A stretch of DNA of 64,000 bases from Pseudomonadota bacterium. Lineage in GTDB: Bacteria; Pseudomonadota; Gammaproteobacteria; Steroidobacterales; Steroidobacteraceae. Positions within the stretch are counted from its first letter, which is position 1. Each line of letters begins with the position of its first letter. Both the position numbers and the translations under genes were made by a program. The stretch covers positions 124,001 to 188,000 of the forward strand of contig JANYAE010000081.1 of the NCBI GenBank assembly GCA_025355105.1. The letters are read 5' to 3'. Below are positions 1 through 8,062 of the stretch, one piece after another. Under the pieces are notes generated by a model. That model worked only from the letters and a program-made list of their open reading frames with translations, searched no databases and was not told the DNA's origin.

Positions 1-1
1 C

Positions 2-169
2 GTGGTGGCGCGACCGCTGCGGCGCACGGCGCGGATCGCCGAGCGGCTGAGTCGGGGCGAGCCGTCCGACGAGGCGTTCCCTACCGGCGGCGAGCTCGGC
101 ACCCTCGCGCGCGCCTTCGCGCGCATGCGCACGAGCCTCGAGAAGTCGCTCGCCTTGCTGGGGTCCTGA
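2..169 (+). CDS. HAMP-domain protein, C-terminal fragment (5' end outside window)
   Basis: The reading frame is open from the window edge to a TGA at 167-169 and encodes about 55 residues. The visible part is the second half of a HAMP linker. It begins VVARPLRR, continues with an amphipathic stretch carrying a conserved acidic GELG motif, and ends LARAFARMRTSLEKS. HAMP linkers pass signals from a membrane sensor to a cytoplasmic output. Here no output domain follows the HAMP segment, so the protein ends at the linker. The TIR gene starts 4 bases after the stop, which suggests one operon. What lies upstream cannot be seen. Confidence 0.7.
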   Translation: MVARPLRRTARIAERLSRGEPSDEAFPTGGELGTLARAFARMRTSLEKSLALLGS

Positions 170-173
170 AGCC

Positions 174-866
174 GTGCGCCGGGAAGTGTTCGTCAGCTAC
201 TCGCAGCCGGACCGGGACTGCGCCTTCGAGCTCGTCGCGCGCATCGAGGCGCACGGCATTCCGGTGTGGATCGCGCCGCGCGACGTCGCGCCGGCCGCCG
301 ACTGGGCCGCGGAGATCATCGACGCGATCGCCGCGTCGCGCGTCATGTTGCTGATCCTGTCCGCGCACAGCAACGACTCGCCGCAGGTCCGCCGCGAGGT
401 GGAGCGCGCGGTCAACCGGCAGGTTCGCATCCTGCCTTTTCGCATCGACGACGTGCTGCCGTCGAAGAGCCTTGAGTACTTCCTGAGCTCGCAGCATTGG
501 CTCGACGCGTTCCCGCCACCGCGGGAGCCGCATTACGTCCGGCTGTGCGCGACGCTCGATGCGATTCTCGGTGCCGGCGCCGTGGCTTCCGCCGCGACGA
601 CCGGCGCGCTTGCGCCGCTGGCCGCCGACGCCGGCCGGCGCACGGCGAAGCTGGTCGCGCTGATCGACGACGGAGCCGTCGCCGAGGTGACGTCGCGGCT
701 CGCCGAGCACGTCGGGCCGGTCGCGAAGCTGCTCGTGCGCCGCGCGGCACCTGCCGCCACGAGCGTCGGGGACCTGGCGCGGTTGGTGGCGACCGAGATC
801 GGTGGCGAGGCTGCGCGCCGGGAATTCGTCGCGAGCTGCGCGCGCATCGAGAGCGATCGCCACTGA
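174..866 (+). CDS. TIR-domain protein with a C-terminal signalling-type tail
   Basis: A 230-residue protein with a GTG start 4 bases after the HAMP gene. Residues 3 to about 130 form a TIR domain of the TIR_2 kind. The first strand is EVFVSYSQPDRD, followed by GIPVWIAPRDV and the helix QVRREVERAV. Glu75 in that helix aligns with the catalytic glutamate of NAD-cleaving TIR proteins, so NAD hydrolysis is possible but not shown. Residues 150-228 resemble the tail I recall at the C-terminus of some bacterial Ser/Thr kinases and cyclases (LAEHVGPVAKLLVRRAA, then a LARLVATEI helix). With the HAMP gene this looks more like a signalling pair than a classical defence island. A defence role cannot be excluded without the upstream genes. 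Confidence 0.8.
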   Translation: MRREVFVSYSQPDRDCAFELVARIEAHGIPVWIAPRDVAPAADWAAEIIDAIAASRVMLLILSAHSNDSPQVRREVERAVNRQVRILPFRIDDVLPSKSLEYFLSSQHWLDAFPPPREPHYVRLCATLDAILGAGAVASAATTGALAPLAADAGRRTAKLVALIDDGAVAEVTSRLAEHVGPVAKLLVRRAAPAATSVGDLARLVATEIGGEAARREFVASCARIESDRH

Positions 867-1121
867 GCCCGCGGCCGCCAGCAGCGTGCGACGAGCAGGC
901 ACGTCAGGACGGCGTTGCTCGGTGCCGAGGGAATCGGTTGCGTCGGGATGGGCCGGTCGGTCGCGCGGAACCGCGGTCGGCAGGCTCGCGCCGGCGCGCG
1001 GGGATTCGTGGGCCGCGGCCCGCCGCGCAGCCGGCGAAAATGCCGCGACGCGGCCCACCGACTACCGACCGCGCCGAATCCGCCATCGTCGCGTCCGTGA
1101 CCGCCGACGCAGGAGATTCCG

Positions 1122-1514
1122 ATGACCCGCAGACTGATCAGCTCAGGCTCCACGTTCGAGGAACGGATCGGCTATTCGCGCGCGGTCGTCGACGGCGAGT
1201 GGGTGTTCGTCTCGGGCACCACCGGCTTCGACTACGCGGCGATGACGATCTCGGACGACCTGCTGGTGCAGGCCGAGCAGTGCCTGCGCAACATCGAGGC
1301 GGCGCTGCGCAGCGCCGGCGCGAGCCTCGCCGACGTCGTTCGGGTCACGTACATCCTGCCGCGGGCGGCCGACTTCGAGCCCTGCTGGCCGGTGCTGCGG
1401 CGATTCTTCGGCGAGATTCGCCCGGCCGCGACGATGATCTCGGCCGGGCTCGCCGACCCGCGCATGAAGATCGAGATCGAAGTGACCGCGCGCCGCCGCA
1501 CCACCTCGGCCTGA
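1122..1514 (+). CDS. RidA/YjgF family protein
   Basis: A 130-residue protein, the usual length for the Rid family, with a good ribosome site (AGGAG) before the ATG. The family forms homotrimers, and RidA itself deaminates reactive enamine/imine intermediates made by PLP enzymes. Visible family features are ERIGYSRAVVDGEWVFVSGTTG near the N-terminus, the LRNIEAALRSAGASLADVVRVTYIL core and a C-terminal IEIEVTA strand. The position of the usual catalytic arginine is occupied differently (DPRMKIEIE), so this may be a Rid1-7 paralogue and not RidA proper. It stands alone: 255 bases without a gene separate it from the TIR gene, and a riboswitch follows it. Confidence 0.85.
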   Translation: MTRRLISSGSTFEERIGYSRAVVDGEWVFVSGTTGFDYAAMTISDDLLVQAEQCLRNIEAALRSAGASLADVVRVTYILPRAADFEPCWPVLRRFFGEIRPAATMISAGLADPRMKIEIEVTARRRTTSA

Positions 1515-1607
1515 CGCGCGTCGGCGGCGGCGGTCGCGGCGCGAACGGACCGTGCGGCGTCGCTCCCGGAGTAGCATCGCGGCCGGCACCGTTGCTATGC
1601 TGGCGCT

Positions 1608-1797
1608 GCTCGAGGTGCCGGCCCGCGTGACGCGGGCCGGAGAATTGGGAAGCCGGTGAGATGCCGGCGCTGCCCCCGCAACGGTAATGGAGCGACGAGC
1701 TCGGCGTGATGCCACCAGGGTTGCCCTGCAACCTGGGAAGGTGCCGAGCCGGTCCGACCAACGGTCGACCACTCCACAGCCCGGAAACCAGCCTCGA
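1608..1797 (+). promoter_or_regulatory. Cobalamin (B12) riboswitch
   Basis: The conserved core is plain: GGTGAGATGCCGGCGCTGC, then CCCCGCAACGGTAAT, and a 3' B12-box-like GCCCGGAAACCAGCCTC. The closing stem P1 pairs CGAGG (1611-1615) with CCTCG (1792-1796). Peripheral stems are visible, for example GGCCCGCG/CGCGGGCC just inside P1. Such elements lower expression of B12 uptake or synthesis genes when adenosylcobalamin is plentiful. A 17-base hairpin lies just downstream (GATCGC 1812-1817 with GCGATC 1823-1828) and could belong to the expression platform. No known B12 gene follows on this strand, which is unusual. Confidence 0.93.
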
Positions 1798-1987
1798 GCG
1801 GTTGGCCGATGGATCGCGGTGGGCGATCGCTGGCGGATTGTGGCGCCCGCGTGCGGCGTGCCGCAGCCTCCCGCGAAGACCTCCCTTGATCCGTCGAGCG
1901 CTTGTCACGCGTTCGGGACACGGGGAGTGATCATGCCGGCGATTCAGCGGTTCTTCAGACTTCGGCCGGTAACAAAGGCGCGCTCGC

Positions 1988-2209
1988 ATGTCGCGTGAGG
2001 GCGTCGCGATCGCGGCGCGTGACCGAGCGCGGCGGTTGCAGGCGGCGCTCGGCGACGGCGCGACGGTGCTGCTCGGCTGCACGCTGGTGGTGCTCGAGGA
2101 GCCGGCGCGGCGCGTGGTCGCGGCCGGCCCGCAGCCGGCGCGAGCGGCGAACGACGCGGTCGCCGGCGGCGAGCTGCATCCGGTCGCGGCGGTCGAGCAG
2201 GCGCGCTGA
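1988..2209 (+). CDS. Small hypothetical protein downstream of the B12 riboswitch
   Basis: A 73-codon ORF, the only candidate between the riboswitch and the SDR gene. I do not recognise it. Codon positions 1, 2 and 3 have rising GC in the order 2 < 1 < 3, with almost every third base G or C, as in the neighbouring real genes. A possible ribosome site AAAGG lies about 9 bases upstream. The protein starts MSREGVAIAARDRARRLQAA and has one hydrophobic stretch (GATVLLGCTLVVLEEP). A 21-codon ORF at 1933-1998 (MPAIQRFF..., strong GGGGAG site) ends inside its start and could couple translation. It may be a remnant of a longer B12-controlled gene. Confidence 0.4.
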   Translation: MSREGVAIAARDRARRLQAALGDGATVLLGCTLVVLEEPARRVVAAGPQPARAANDAVAGGELHPVAAVEQAR

Positions 2210-2280
2210 CCGCGGGCGGCCGCGCTGAGGTAAGCTCGCCGGGCCAGGCCGGCCGGCGCCGGCGTCGAGCGGAGTGCACG

Positions 2281-3060
2281 ATGGACCTCGGGATTCGCGG
2301 CCGAACGGCCATCGTCTGTGCATCCAGCCACGGGCTCGGCCGAGGCTGTGCGCAGGCGCTCGCCGAGGCCGGCGTCTCGCTCGTGATCAACGGGCGCCAA
2401 GAGTCGGAGCTCGAGCGCGCCGCTGCGGAGATCCGCGCCGCGACCGGCGTCGAGGTGACGCCGGTGGTTGCCGACGTCTCGAGCCGCGAGGGGCAGGCGG
2501 CGCTGCTCGCCGCCTGCCCGCGCCCTGACATCCTCGTCAATAACAACGGCGGGCCGCCGTTCCGCGATTTCCGCGAACTCGACCGCGACGCGATGCTCGC
2601 CGGCGTGACGATGAACATGGTGACGCCGATCGAGCTCATCCAGAAGGTCATCGACTCGATGGCCGAGCGCGGCTTCGGCCGGATCGTCAATATCACCTCG
2701 ATCAGCGTCAAGATGCCGATCGGCGGGCTTGACCTGTCGAGCGGCGCGCGCGCGGGGCTGACCGCGTTCGTCGCCGGCGTCGCGCGCGGCGTCGCGCACC
2801 GCAACGTCACGATCAACAACCTGCTGCCCGGGTCGTTCGACACGCGGCGGCTGCGGCAGGGCTTCGCGGCAGCGGCTAGGCGCAGCGGTATCGGTGAGCA
2901 GGACGTCGCGGCGCGCGCGCTCGAGGAGATCCCCGCCAAGCGATTCGGGACCGCTGCGGAGTTCGGTCAGGCCTGCGCGTTCCTGTGTGGCGCGCAGGCC
3001 GGTTACATCACCGGACAGAGCCTGCTGATCGATGGTGGCGCCTTCCCGGGCGCGTTCTGA
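2281..3060 (+). CDS. SDR family oxidoreductase (FabG-like)
   Basis: A 259-residue short-chain dehydrogenase/reductase with a GGAG ribosome site. The nucleotide-binding glycine motif is present as CASSHGLGRG near residue 15, and the strand-4 motif is NNNGG. The C-terminal TGQSLLIDGGAF is typical of FabG-like enzymes. The catalytic Tyr-x-x-x-Lys is absent. After the serine strand NITSISVKMPI the expected place reads GLDLSSGARAGL. A recognised FabG-like subfamily shares this VK-PI-GL pattern, so this is a family trait and not a mutation. The substrate is unknown. No operon partner is apparent; the next gene is convergent. Confidence 0.85.
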   Translation: MDLGIRGRTAIVCASSHGLGRGCAQALAEAGVSLVINGRQESELERAAAEIRAATGVEVTPVVADVSSREGQAALLAACPRPDILVNNNGGPPFRDFRELDRDAMLAGVTMNMVTPIELIQKVIDSMAERGFGRIVNITSISVKMPIGGLDLSSGARAGLTAFVAGVARGVAHRNVTINNLLPGSFDTRRLRQGFAAAARRSGIGEQDVAARALEEIPAKRFGTAAEFGQACAFLCGAQAGYITGQSLLIDGGAFPGAF

Positions 3061-3087
3061 ACGCACGCCGGGCCTGGCGCGGGCACG

Positions 3088-4032
3088 CTACGGGACGCTC
3101 GCGTCCTCGAGCCGCCGAGTCGCGTCTGGCGGCAGCGTCAGGCGCACGGCACCCATCAGCTCCTCGAGCTGCACGAGGCTGGTCGCGCTGGCAATCGGCG
3201 CGGTCGAGCGGCGCATCAGCCACGCGAGCGCGACCTGGGCCGGTGTCGCGCGAAGCTCCGCGGCAACCGCGTCGAGCGCAGCGAGGATGCGATGGCCGCG
3301 TGGATTCAGCATGCGCTTCACCGACCGGCCGCGTGGGCTCTGGGCGAGATCCGCCTCACTGCGGTACTTGCCGGTCAGGAATCCGGCCGCGAGTCCGAAG
3401 TAAGGCAGCACCGCGAGCTCCTCGCGCGCGCACAGCGGCGCGAGTTCCTGCTCGAAGTCGGCGCGCGCGTACAGGTTGTACTCCGGCTGCAGCGTCTCGA
3501 AACGCGGCAGGCCCTTCGCGGCGCTTGTCGCGAGCGCACTCGCGAGCCGCGGCGCGGCGTAGTTCGACGCGCCGATCACGCGGATCTTGCCCTGGCGGAT
3601 CAGCAGCGCGAAGGCCTCGAGCGTCTCATCCTGCGGCGTCTCCGCGTCGTCCTGATGCGCCTGATAGAGGTCGATGTAGTCGGTCTTGAGGCGCAGCAGC
3701 GAGCGCTCGATCGCCGCGACCAGATAGGCTCGCGACAGCCCCTTGTTGGCGCCGCCCATGTCCATGCCGGCCTTGGTGGCGATCAGCACGCGACCGCGCA
3801 TGCCGCGCGCGGTCAGCCAGCGGCCGATGACCGCTTCCGATTCGCCGCCGGCGTGCCCGGGCACCCAGCGCGAGTAGACGTCCGCCGTGTCGATCAGGTT
3901 GAAACCGCCGGCGACGAAGGCGTCGAGCAGCGCGAACGAGACTCCTTCGTCGGCCGTCCAGCCGAACACGTTGCCGCCGAGGGCGAGAGGCGCGGCCGCG
4001 AGGCCGGATCTGCCGAGTGGACGCATCTGCAT
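3088..4032 (-). CDS. Aldo/keto reductase
   Basis: A 314-residue NADPH-dependent aldo/keto reductase. The frame is open further upstream, but the ATG at 4032 follows a GAGGG site and starts right at the family N-terminus (MQMRPLGRSGL). The four catalytic residues are present: Asp48 and Tyr53 in LIDTADVY, Lys87 in IATKAG and His126 in LYQAHQDD. The GASNY motif near residue 170 and a coenzyme-binding C-terminus fit the tas/YajO-like group that reduces aldehydes. It is followed on the same strand by nothing close. A DJ-1-like gene lies about 70 bases upstream and could share its promoter. Confidence 0.88.
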   Translation of the reverse strand: MQMRPLGRSGLAAAPLALGGNVFGWTADEGVSFALLDAFVAGGFNLIDTADVYSRWVPGHAGGESEAVIGRWLTARGMRGRVLIATKAGMDMGGANKGLSRAYLVAAIERSLLRLKTDYIDLYQAHQDDAETPQDETLEAFALLIRQGKIRVIGASNYAAPRLASALATSAAKGLPRFETLQPEYNLYARADFEQELAPLCAREELAVLPYFGLAAGFLTGKYRSEADLAQSPRGRSVKRMLNPRGHRILAALDAVAAELRATPAQVALAWLMRRSTAPIASATSLVQLEELMGAVRLTLPPDATRRLEDASVP

Positions 4033-4105
4033 GGAATAGCCCTCGCGGTCTGCCAGCGCGCTTACCCTACGCGGCTGCCCGGGCCGACGCCACCGCCGCG
4101 CCTCG

Positions 4106-4993
4106 TCAGCCGACTCGTGGCTCGGCGAGCAGCGCTGCGAAAGTGCGCGCGAAGCAGTGCACGTCGCCCGGCCAGCGGGCCGAGACGTAGGGGCCGTCCC
4201 GGACCACCCACGCCGGGCGTGCGTCGCCGTCGCTGTCGCGGAACAGGCCGCTCGCCTTGCGAAAGCGATCCGGCGCATCCGGCGGCACGTCGAGGAAGTC
4301 GGCAGGCGTCGCGAGCGCGCGGGTGACCTCCGCCTCGACGCCGCGGTAACCTGGTGGCTCGCCGGCTTGTTCGGCGTACGTCCGGTAGTAGCCGGGATCC
4401 CAGACGCGGCCGATGAGGCGCATCGTCGAGAACGCGGCGCGCTCGAGCTGCCAGGTGAGCGCGGTCGTGCGCCGGCCCCACAGTGCGGAGCGGCCGGTGC
4501 GCGGCGAGCGGCTGCGCGCCGCGAGCACGACGCCGTGACAGATCGCGGCCACCGGCTTGCCGGAATCGAAGAACTCGCCGACGAAGCGCTGCAGGTCCGG
4601 GTCCTCGAGGTAGCGGCGCATGCCGCGGGCGCGGTGGCCGCCGGGTAGCAGCAGCCCGTCGAAATCGCGCACCGCGAGTGCGCTGTAGCGAAGCGGGGCG
4701 GCGAATGCCGGGTCGCGCGCCATCGCCGCGTGTGCGCGGCGGGCGTCGCCCGTGGCCCGCAACACGAGCCCGAGGAGCTTCAGGCGACGCAGCCGCGGCA
4801 CTGCACCCCACAGGTCCAGGCCCTCGCCGCTCAGCATCAACTCGTCCGCGGCGGCGCGCTCGCCGTCGGGCGTCGCAAAGCAGACGCGATGGCCCGCGGT
4901 GCTCAGGATTTGCCAGCTGACGCCGACCTCGCTCGGGTCGTAGTCCCGGCTCGGCAGCGCGATCAGTACTGTTCGGACATCCGGCGCGTGCAT
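4106..4993 (-). CDS. DJ-1/PfpI family protein (class I glutamine amidotransferase-like)
   Basis: A 295-residue protein of the DJ-1/PfpI superfamily. The nucleophile elbow is AICHG, with Cys152 and His153, preceded by the DGLLLPGGH strand-turn that usually carries the conserved acidic/glycine segment. It is longer than simple DJ-1 proteins (about 190 residues). The extra part is an inserted helix region around residues 60-100. A C-terminal segment reads VRDGPYVSARWPGDVHCF, as in Hsp31-like or type 1 glutamine amidotransferase-like proteins. Members act as glyoxalases, deglycases or chaperones, and the exact role here is not evident. It lies upstream of and codirectional with the aldo/keto reductase, which may point to carbonyl detoxification. 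Confidence 0.8.
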   Translation of the reverse strand: MHAPDVRTVLIALPSRDYDPSEVGVSWQILSTAGHRVCFATPDGERAAADELMLSGEGLDLWGAVPRLRRLKLLGLVLRATGDARRAHAAMARDPAFAAPLRYSALAVRDFDGLLLPGGHRARGMRRYLEDPDLQRFVGEFFDSGKPVAAICHGVVLAARSRSPRTGRSALWGRRTTALTWQLERAAFSTMRLIGRVWDPGYYRTYAEQAGEPPGYRGVEAEVTRALATPADFLDVPPDAPDRFRKASGLFRDSDGDARPAWVVRDGPYVSARWPGDVHCFARTFAALLAEPRVG

Positions 4994-5122
4994 GCAGACT
5001 CCGTAGCTGTCGGCGGATCATGGACGGATCGGGCGCGGCGGTGAAGCCCGCCGTCGTCAGCGCGGGGACTTGAATCCCGTCACCTGACCACTCAAGCTGC
5101 GCAAACCTTCGAGGGGGATGCT

Positions 5123-5416
5123 ATGACCGCCCGCGCGAAAGCCACCGCGACGCTCAAGATCGACGAGTCTCACGTGCGGGTCTGGGAGTACCGCTTCGCG
5201 CCCGGCGCCGAGACCGGCTGGCACCGCCACGGCCACGACTACGTCGTCGTACCGATGCTCGACGGCCGGCTGCTGCTCGAGGAGCCGGGTGGCAGTTCGC
5301 GCAGCGCCGAACTCAAGGCGCACCAGCCGTACACCCGTCTCGCCGGCGTCGAGCACAACGTCGTCAACGCCAACGCCTTCGAGTTCGCGTTTCTCGAGGT
5401 AGAACTGCTGCGTTGA
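5123..5416 (+). CDS. Small single-domain cupin
   Basis: A 97-residue cupin with a GAGGGGG ribosome site. The first cupin motif is seen as GAETGWHRHGHDYVVVPMLDG, with the two His residues and later acidic positions that normally hold a metal. The second motif is HQPYTRLAGVEHNVVNAN. This is about the shortest a beta-barrel cupin can be. The function is unknown. It sits just upstream of the permease gene (89 bases) on the same strand, so it may be co-transcribed and could act on the imported compound. Confidence 0.8.
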   Translation: MTARAKATATLKIDESHVRVWEYRFAPGAETGWHRHGHDYVVVPMLDGRLLLEEPGGSSRSAELKAHQPYTRLAGVEHNVVNANAFEFAFLEVELLR

Positions 5417-5504
5417 GGCTGGCGCCCGCCTACCCGTATCGCTGACCGCGGCGTTCGACGCCGCGGGCGGCGCGTTGCCCGCCTGCCGTGACGAGGAGCC
5501 TCTC

Positions 5505-6875
5505 GTGACCTCCAAAACCCGTCTCGCGGAGAACGCGCTCGGACTCGGCGAGTCGGTCGTCATGGGAGTGGCCGGTACCGCGCCGGCGTTCAGCGCTGGC
5601 GCCACCACGGCGACGCTGATCGCGGCGGTCGGCGTGCTGTCGCCGGCGAGCCTGCTGTACTGCGGCCTGATCATGTTCGGCGTCACACTCGCTTTCCGGC
5701 AGCTCAACCGGCTTGACCCGAACGCCGGGGCCTCCTACGCCTGGGTCGACAAAGCCTTCGGTCCGGTGCTCGGCTTTCTCGCCGGCTGGTCGCTGCTCGT
5801 GGCGTCGGCGCTGTTCATGGTCAGCGGCACCGTGCCCGCCGCCACCGCGACACTCGAGCTCGTCGCCCCGCAGCTCACGTCGGACCCGACGACCGTGACG
5901 ATGGTCGCCGCGGGCTGGTTGCTCGCCGTGAGCGCGGTGGTAGTCAAGGGCATCAAGCCCGCGAGCTACACGCAGGTGGTGCTGACGACGATTGAGGTCG
6001 GCATCCTGGTCGCCGTAATCGTCGCGGCGCTGCTGCGCCCGGGTCACGCGCCGGCGCACGCCTTCTCGCTCTCCTGGCTCACGCCCGGCGGCTTCACGCC
6101 GTCGATGTTCGCGACCGGCGCACTGACGGCGGTGTTCTTCTTCTGGGGCTGGGATGTGACCCTCAACCTCAACGAGGAAACCAGGGATGCGACGCAGACG
6201 CCGGGCCACGGCGCCGTGCTCGCGATGATCATCGTGCTGCTGCTGTTCGTCGGCTTCGCCGTCGCGACACTGCTGGTGCTGTCCGATGCGCAGATCGAGC
6301 AGGCCGGCACCAACGTGGTGCTGGCGGTGGCCGACCAGCTGTTCCCGCGGCCGTGGAGCTACATCGCGGTGGTGGCCGTGATGCTGAGCACGATCGGCAC
6401 GCTCGAGACCTCGATGCTGCAGTTCACGCGAACGATGTTCGCCAAGGGCCGCGACGGCGCGCTGCACCCGCGCTACGCGCGCCTGCACTCGAGATGGCAG
6501 ACGCCGTGGGTGGCGAGCGCCGTGATCACCGGACTCGGCGTTGCGCTGCTGCTGCTGTCCTCCCTGCTGCCGACCGTCAACCAGATCATGAAGGACTCGG
6601 TCAACGCGATCGGTTTCCAGGCGGCGTTCTACTACGGGCTCGCAAGCTTCGCCTGCGCCTGGAATACTCGCCGCTCGGCGCTCAGCAGCCCGGCGACGCT
6701 GGTGGCGCTCGTGCTCTGGCCGGTCGCGAGCGCGCTGTTCCTCGCGTTCATCGCGATCTACAGCATTCCGACCTTCGACCTGGTGACCAACGTCATGGGC
6801 ATCGGCGGGATCCTGGTCGGGCTGGTGCCGCTGTTTCTGAACCGGTGGCGCGCGGCGCGCGACGGCGACCGCTGA
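5505..6875 (+). CDS. APC-superfamily amino acid/polyamine permease
   Basis: A 456-residue inner-membrane protein with about 12 hydrophobic helices. The GTG at 5505 is chosen because GAGGAG lies just upstream and the homology begins at once (KTRLAENALGLGESVVMGVAGTAPAFS). That glycine-rich helix 1 is the substrate-site unwinding region of APC transporters. A charged loop with NLNEETRDATQTPG after helix 6 matches the family motif. Substrates of this branch are amino acids or amines, and the sequence does not settle which. A cupin precedes it and a convergent HMG-CoA reductase follows 17 bases later. Confidence 0.87.
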   Translation: MTSKTRLAENALGLGESVVMGVAGTAPAFSAGATTATLIAAVGVLSPASLLYCGLIMFGVTLAFRQLNRLDPNAGASYAWVDKAFGPVLGFLAGWSLLVASALFMVSGTVPAATATLELVAPQLTSDPTTVTMVAAGWLLAVSAVVVKGIKPASYTQVVLTTIEVGILVAVIVAALLRPGHAPAHAFSLSWLTPGGFTPSMFATGALTAVFFFWGWDVTLNLNEETRDATQTPGHGAVLAMIIVLLLFVGFAVATLLVLSDAQIEQAGTNVVLAVADQLFPRPWSYIAVVAVMLSTIGTLETSMLQFTRTMFAKGRDGALHPRYARLHSRWQTPWVASAVITGLGVALLLLSSLLPTVNQIMKDSVNAIGFQAAFYYGLASFACAWNTRRSALSSPATLVALVLWPVASALFLAFIAIYSIPTFDLVTNVMGIGGILVGLVPLFLNRWRAARDGDR

Positions 6876-6892
6876 CGGCCGGACGCGACGCG

Positions 6893-8062
6893 CTACGCGC
6901 GATTGCGCCCGAGCGCCTCGTGGCTCGACACCCACTCATCGGCGACGATCGCCGAGCCGAGCGACAGCTCGCCGCACAGCACCGTCGCGGCGACGATCTC
7001 GGCGAACTTGCGCACCTGGCCGGCGCCGTACGCGCCGAGCACCTCGAGGCACTCGCGCTGGGTCGGCAGGCCGGTGCCGCCGCCGTGGGTGGCGACGATC
7101 AGCGACGGGATCGTGACCGAGAAATAGTAGCCGCCATCGACGGTGAGTTCGCCGTAACTGAAGCCGGCGGAGGACTCGGCGACGTTGGCGACGTCTTGGC
7201 CGCAGGCGATGAACAGCGCCGTGATGCCGTTCGCGTAGTGGGCGCCGTTGCAGACTGCGCCGGACAGCAGGCTGCCCATGTTGGCGAGCTGGCGCTGCGC
7301 GAACAGCGCGCCGGCGGTCGTGTGCATGACGCCGGCGATGAGCTCGGCCGGCAGCGTCACCTCGGCGACCACGCGCTTGCCGCGGCTGTGCAAGCTGTTG
7401 AGCGGCGAGTGCTTCTTGTCGGTGTCGAGGTTCGCCGACAGGACGTGGTGCTCCAGCCCGTCGATCTGCTGCGCCGCGATCCAACGGCAGGCCTGGCGCG
7501 TGGCCTTCGTGACCATGTTCTGCCCGGCGGCATCGGCGGTCGTGTAGTTGAAGCGCAGGAAGCGCAGCTTGCCGACCGCGTACTGCTCGATGTCGCGCAG
7601 CTTGCCGAAGCGGGTGGTCTGCTCGGCCTGCTCGCGGAGATCGGCGACATGCGCCTCGACCCAGGTGCCGAAGGCGCGCGAAGCGCGCGCGTCGCGGAAC
7701 ACGAAGCACGGCGCACGCTGCATGGCGTCGTCGAGCACGGTGGTGCGCACCCCGCCGGCCTCGCGCGTCAGGCGCATGCCACGGTTGTAGCTCGCGACCA
7801 GCGTTCCCTCGGTGGTTGCGAGCGGCACGTAGAACTCGCCGCATGCGTGCTCGCCGTCCACCGCGAGCGGTCCGGCGAATCCGATCGGGACCTGCGCGGC
7901 GCCACTGAAGCCTTCGAGGTTGCCGGGCAGGGCGGCCGGGTCGAACGAGTAGGCGCCGACGTGCTCGAGCGACGTGCCGCTCGACTCGCAGACCACGCGG
8001 CGCCGCGCGGTGGCGATCTCACGCGTGTAATCGTGTTCGCGATCCCGCGGCAGTGGCTGCAT
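6893..8062 (-). CDS. Hydroxymethylglutaryl-CoA reductase, class I-like
   Basis: A 389-residue homologue of HMG-CoA reductase, which interconverts HMG-CoA and mevalonate with NAD(P)H. The four catalytic residues can be placed: Glu85 in ATTEGTLVAS, Lys216 in DTDKKHS, Asp290 in ACGQDVAN and His381 in WVSSHEALGR near the C-terminus. The segment SRGKRVVAEVTLPAELI and the GGGTGLPTQRECL motif resemble class I (eukaryotic/archaeal) enzymes more than the bacterial class II type. The usual MGMNM cofactor motif is altered to AAGQNM. A GGGAG site precedes the ATG. No other mevalonate-pathway gene is in the window, so its role is open. Confidence 0.88.
   Translation of the reverse strand: MQPLPRDREHDYTREIATARRRVVCESSGTSLEHVGAYSFDPAALPGNLEGFSGAAQVPIGFAGPLAVDGEHACGEFYVPLATTEGTLVASYNRGMRLTREAGGVRTTVLDDAMQRAPCFVFRDARASRAFGTWVEAHVADLREQAEQTTRFGKLRDIEQYAVGKLRFLRFNYTTADAAGQNMVTKATRQACRWIAAQQIDGLEHHVLSANLDTDKKHSPLNSLHSRGKRVVAEVTLPAELIAGVMHTTAGALFAQRQLANMGSLLSGAVCNGAHYANGITALFIACGQDVANVAESSAGFSYGELTVDGGYYFSVTIPSLIVATHGGGTGLPTQRECLEVLGAYGAGQVRKFAEIVAATVLCGELSLGSAIVADEWVSSHEALGRNRA

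Noticed and set aside
1345-3066. Long minus-strand ORF of 573 codons across the riboswitch and SDR gene
   Set aside because: Arg/Ala-rich with no motifs. It lies antisense to a clear SDR and to the riboswitch, a typical shadow in GC-rich DNA.
5430-6935. 501-codon minus-strand ORF opposite the permease
   Set aside because: Composition is charged and repetitive (RRHQ-rich). The opposite strand encodes an unmistakable APC permease.
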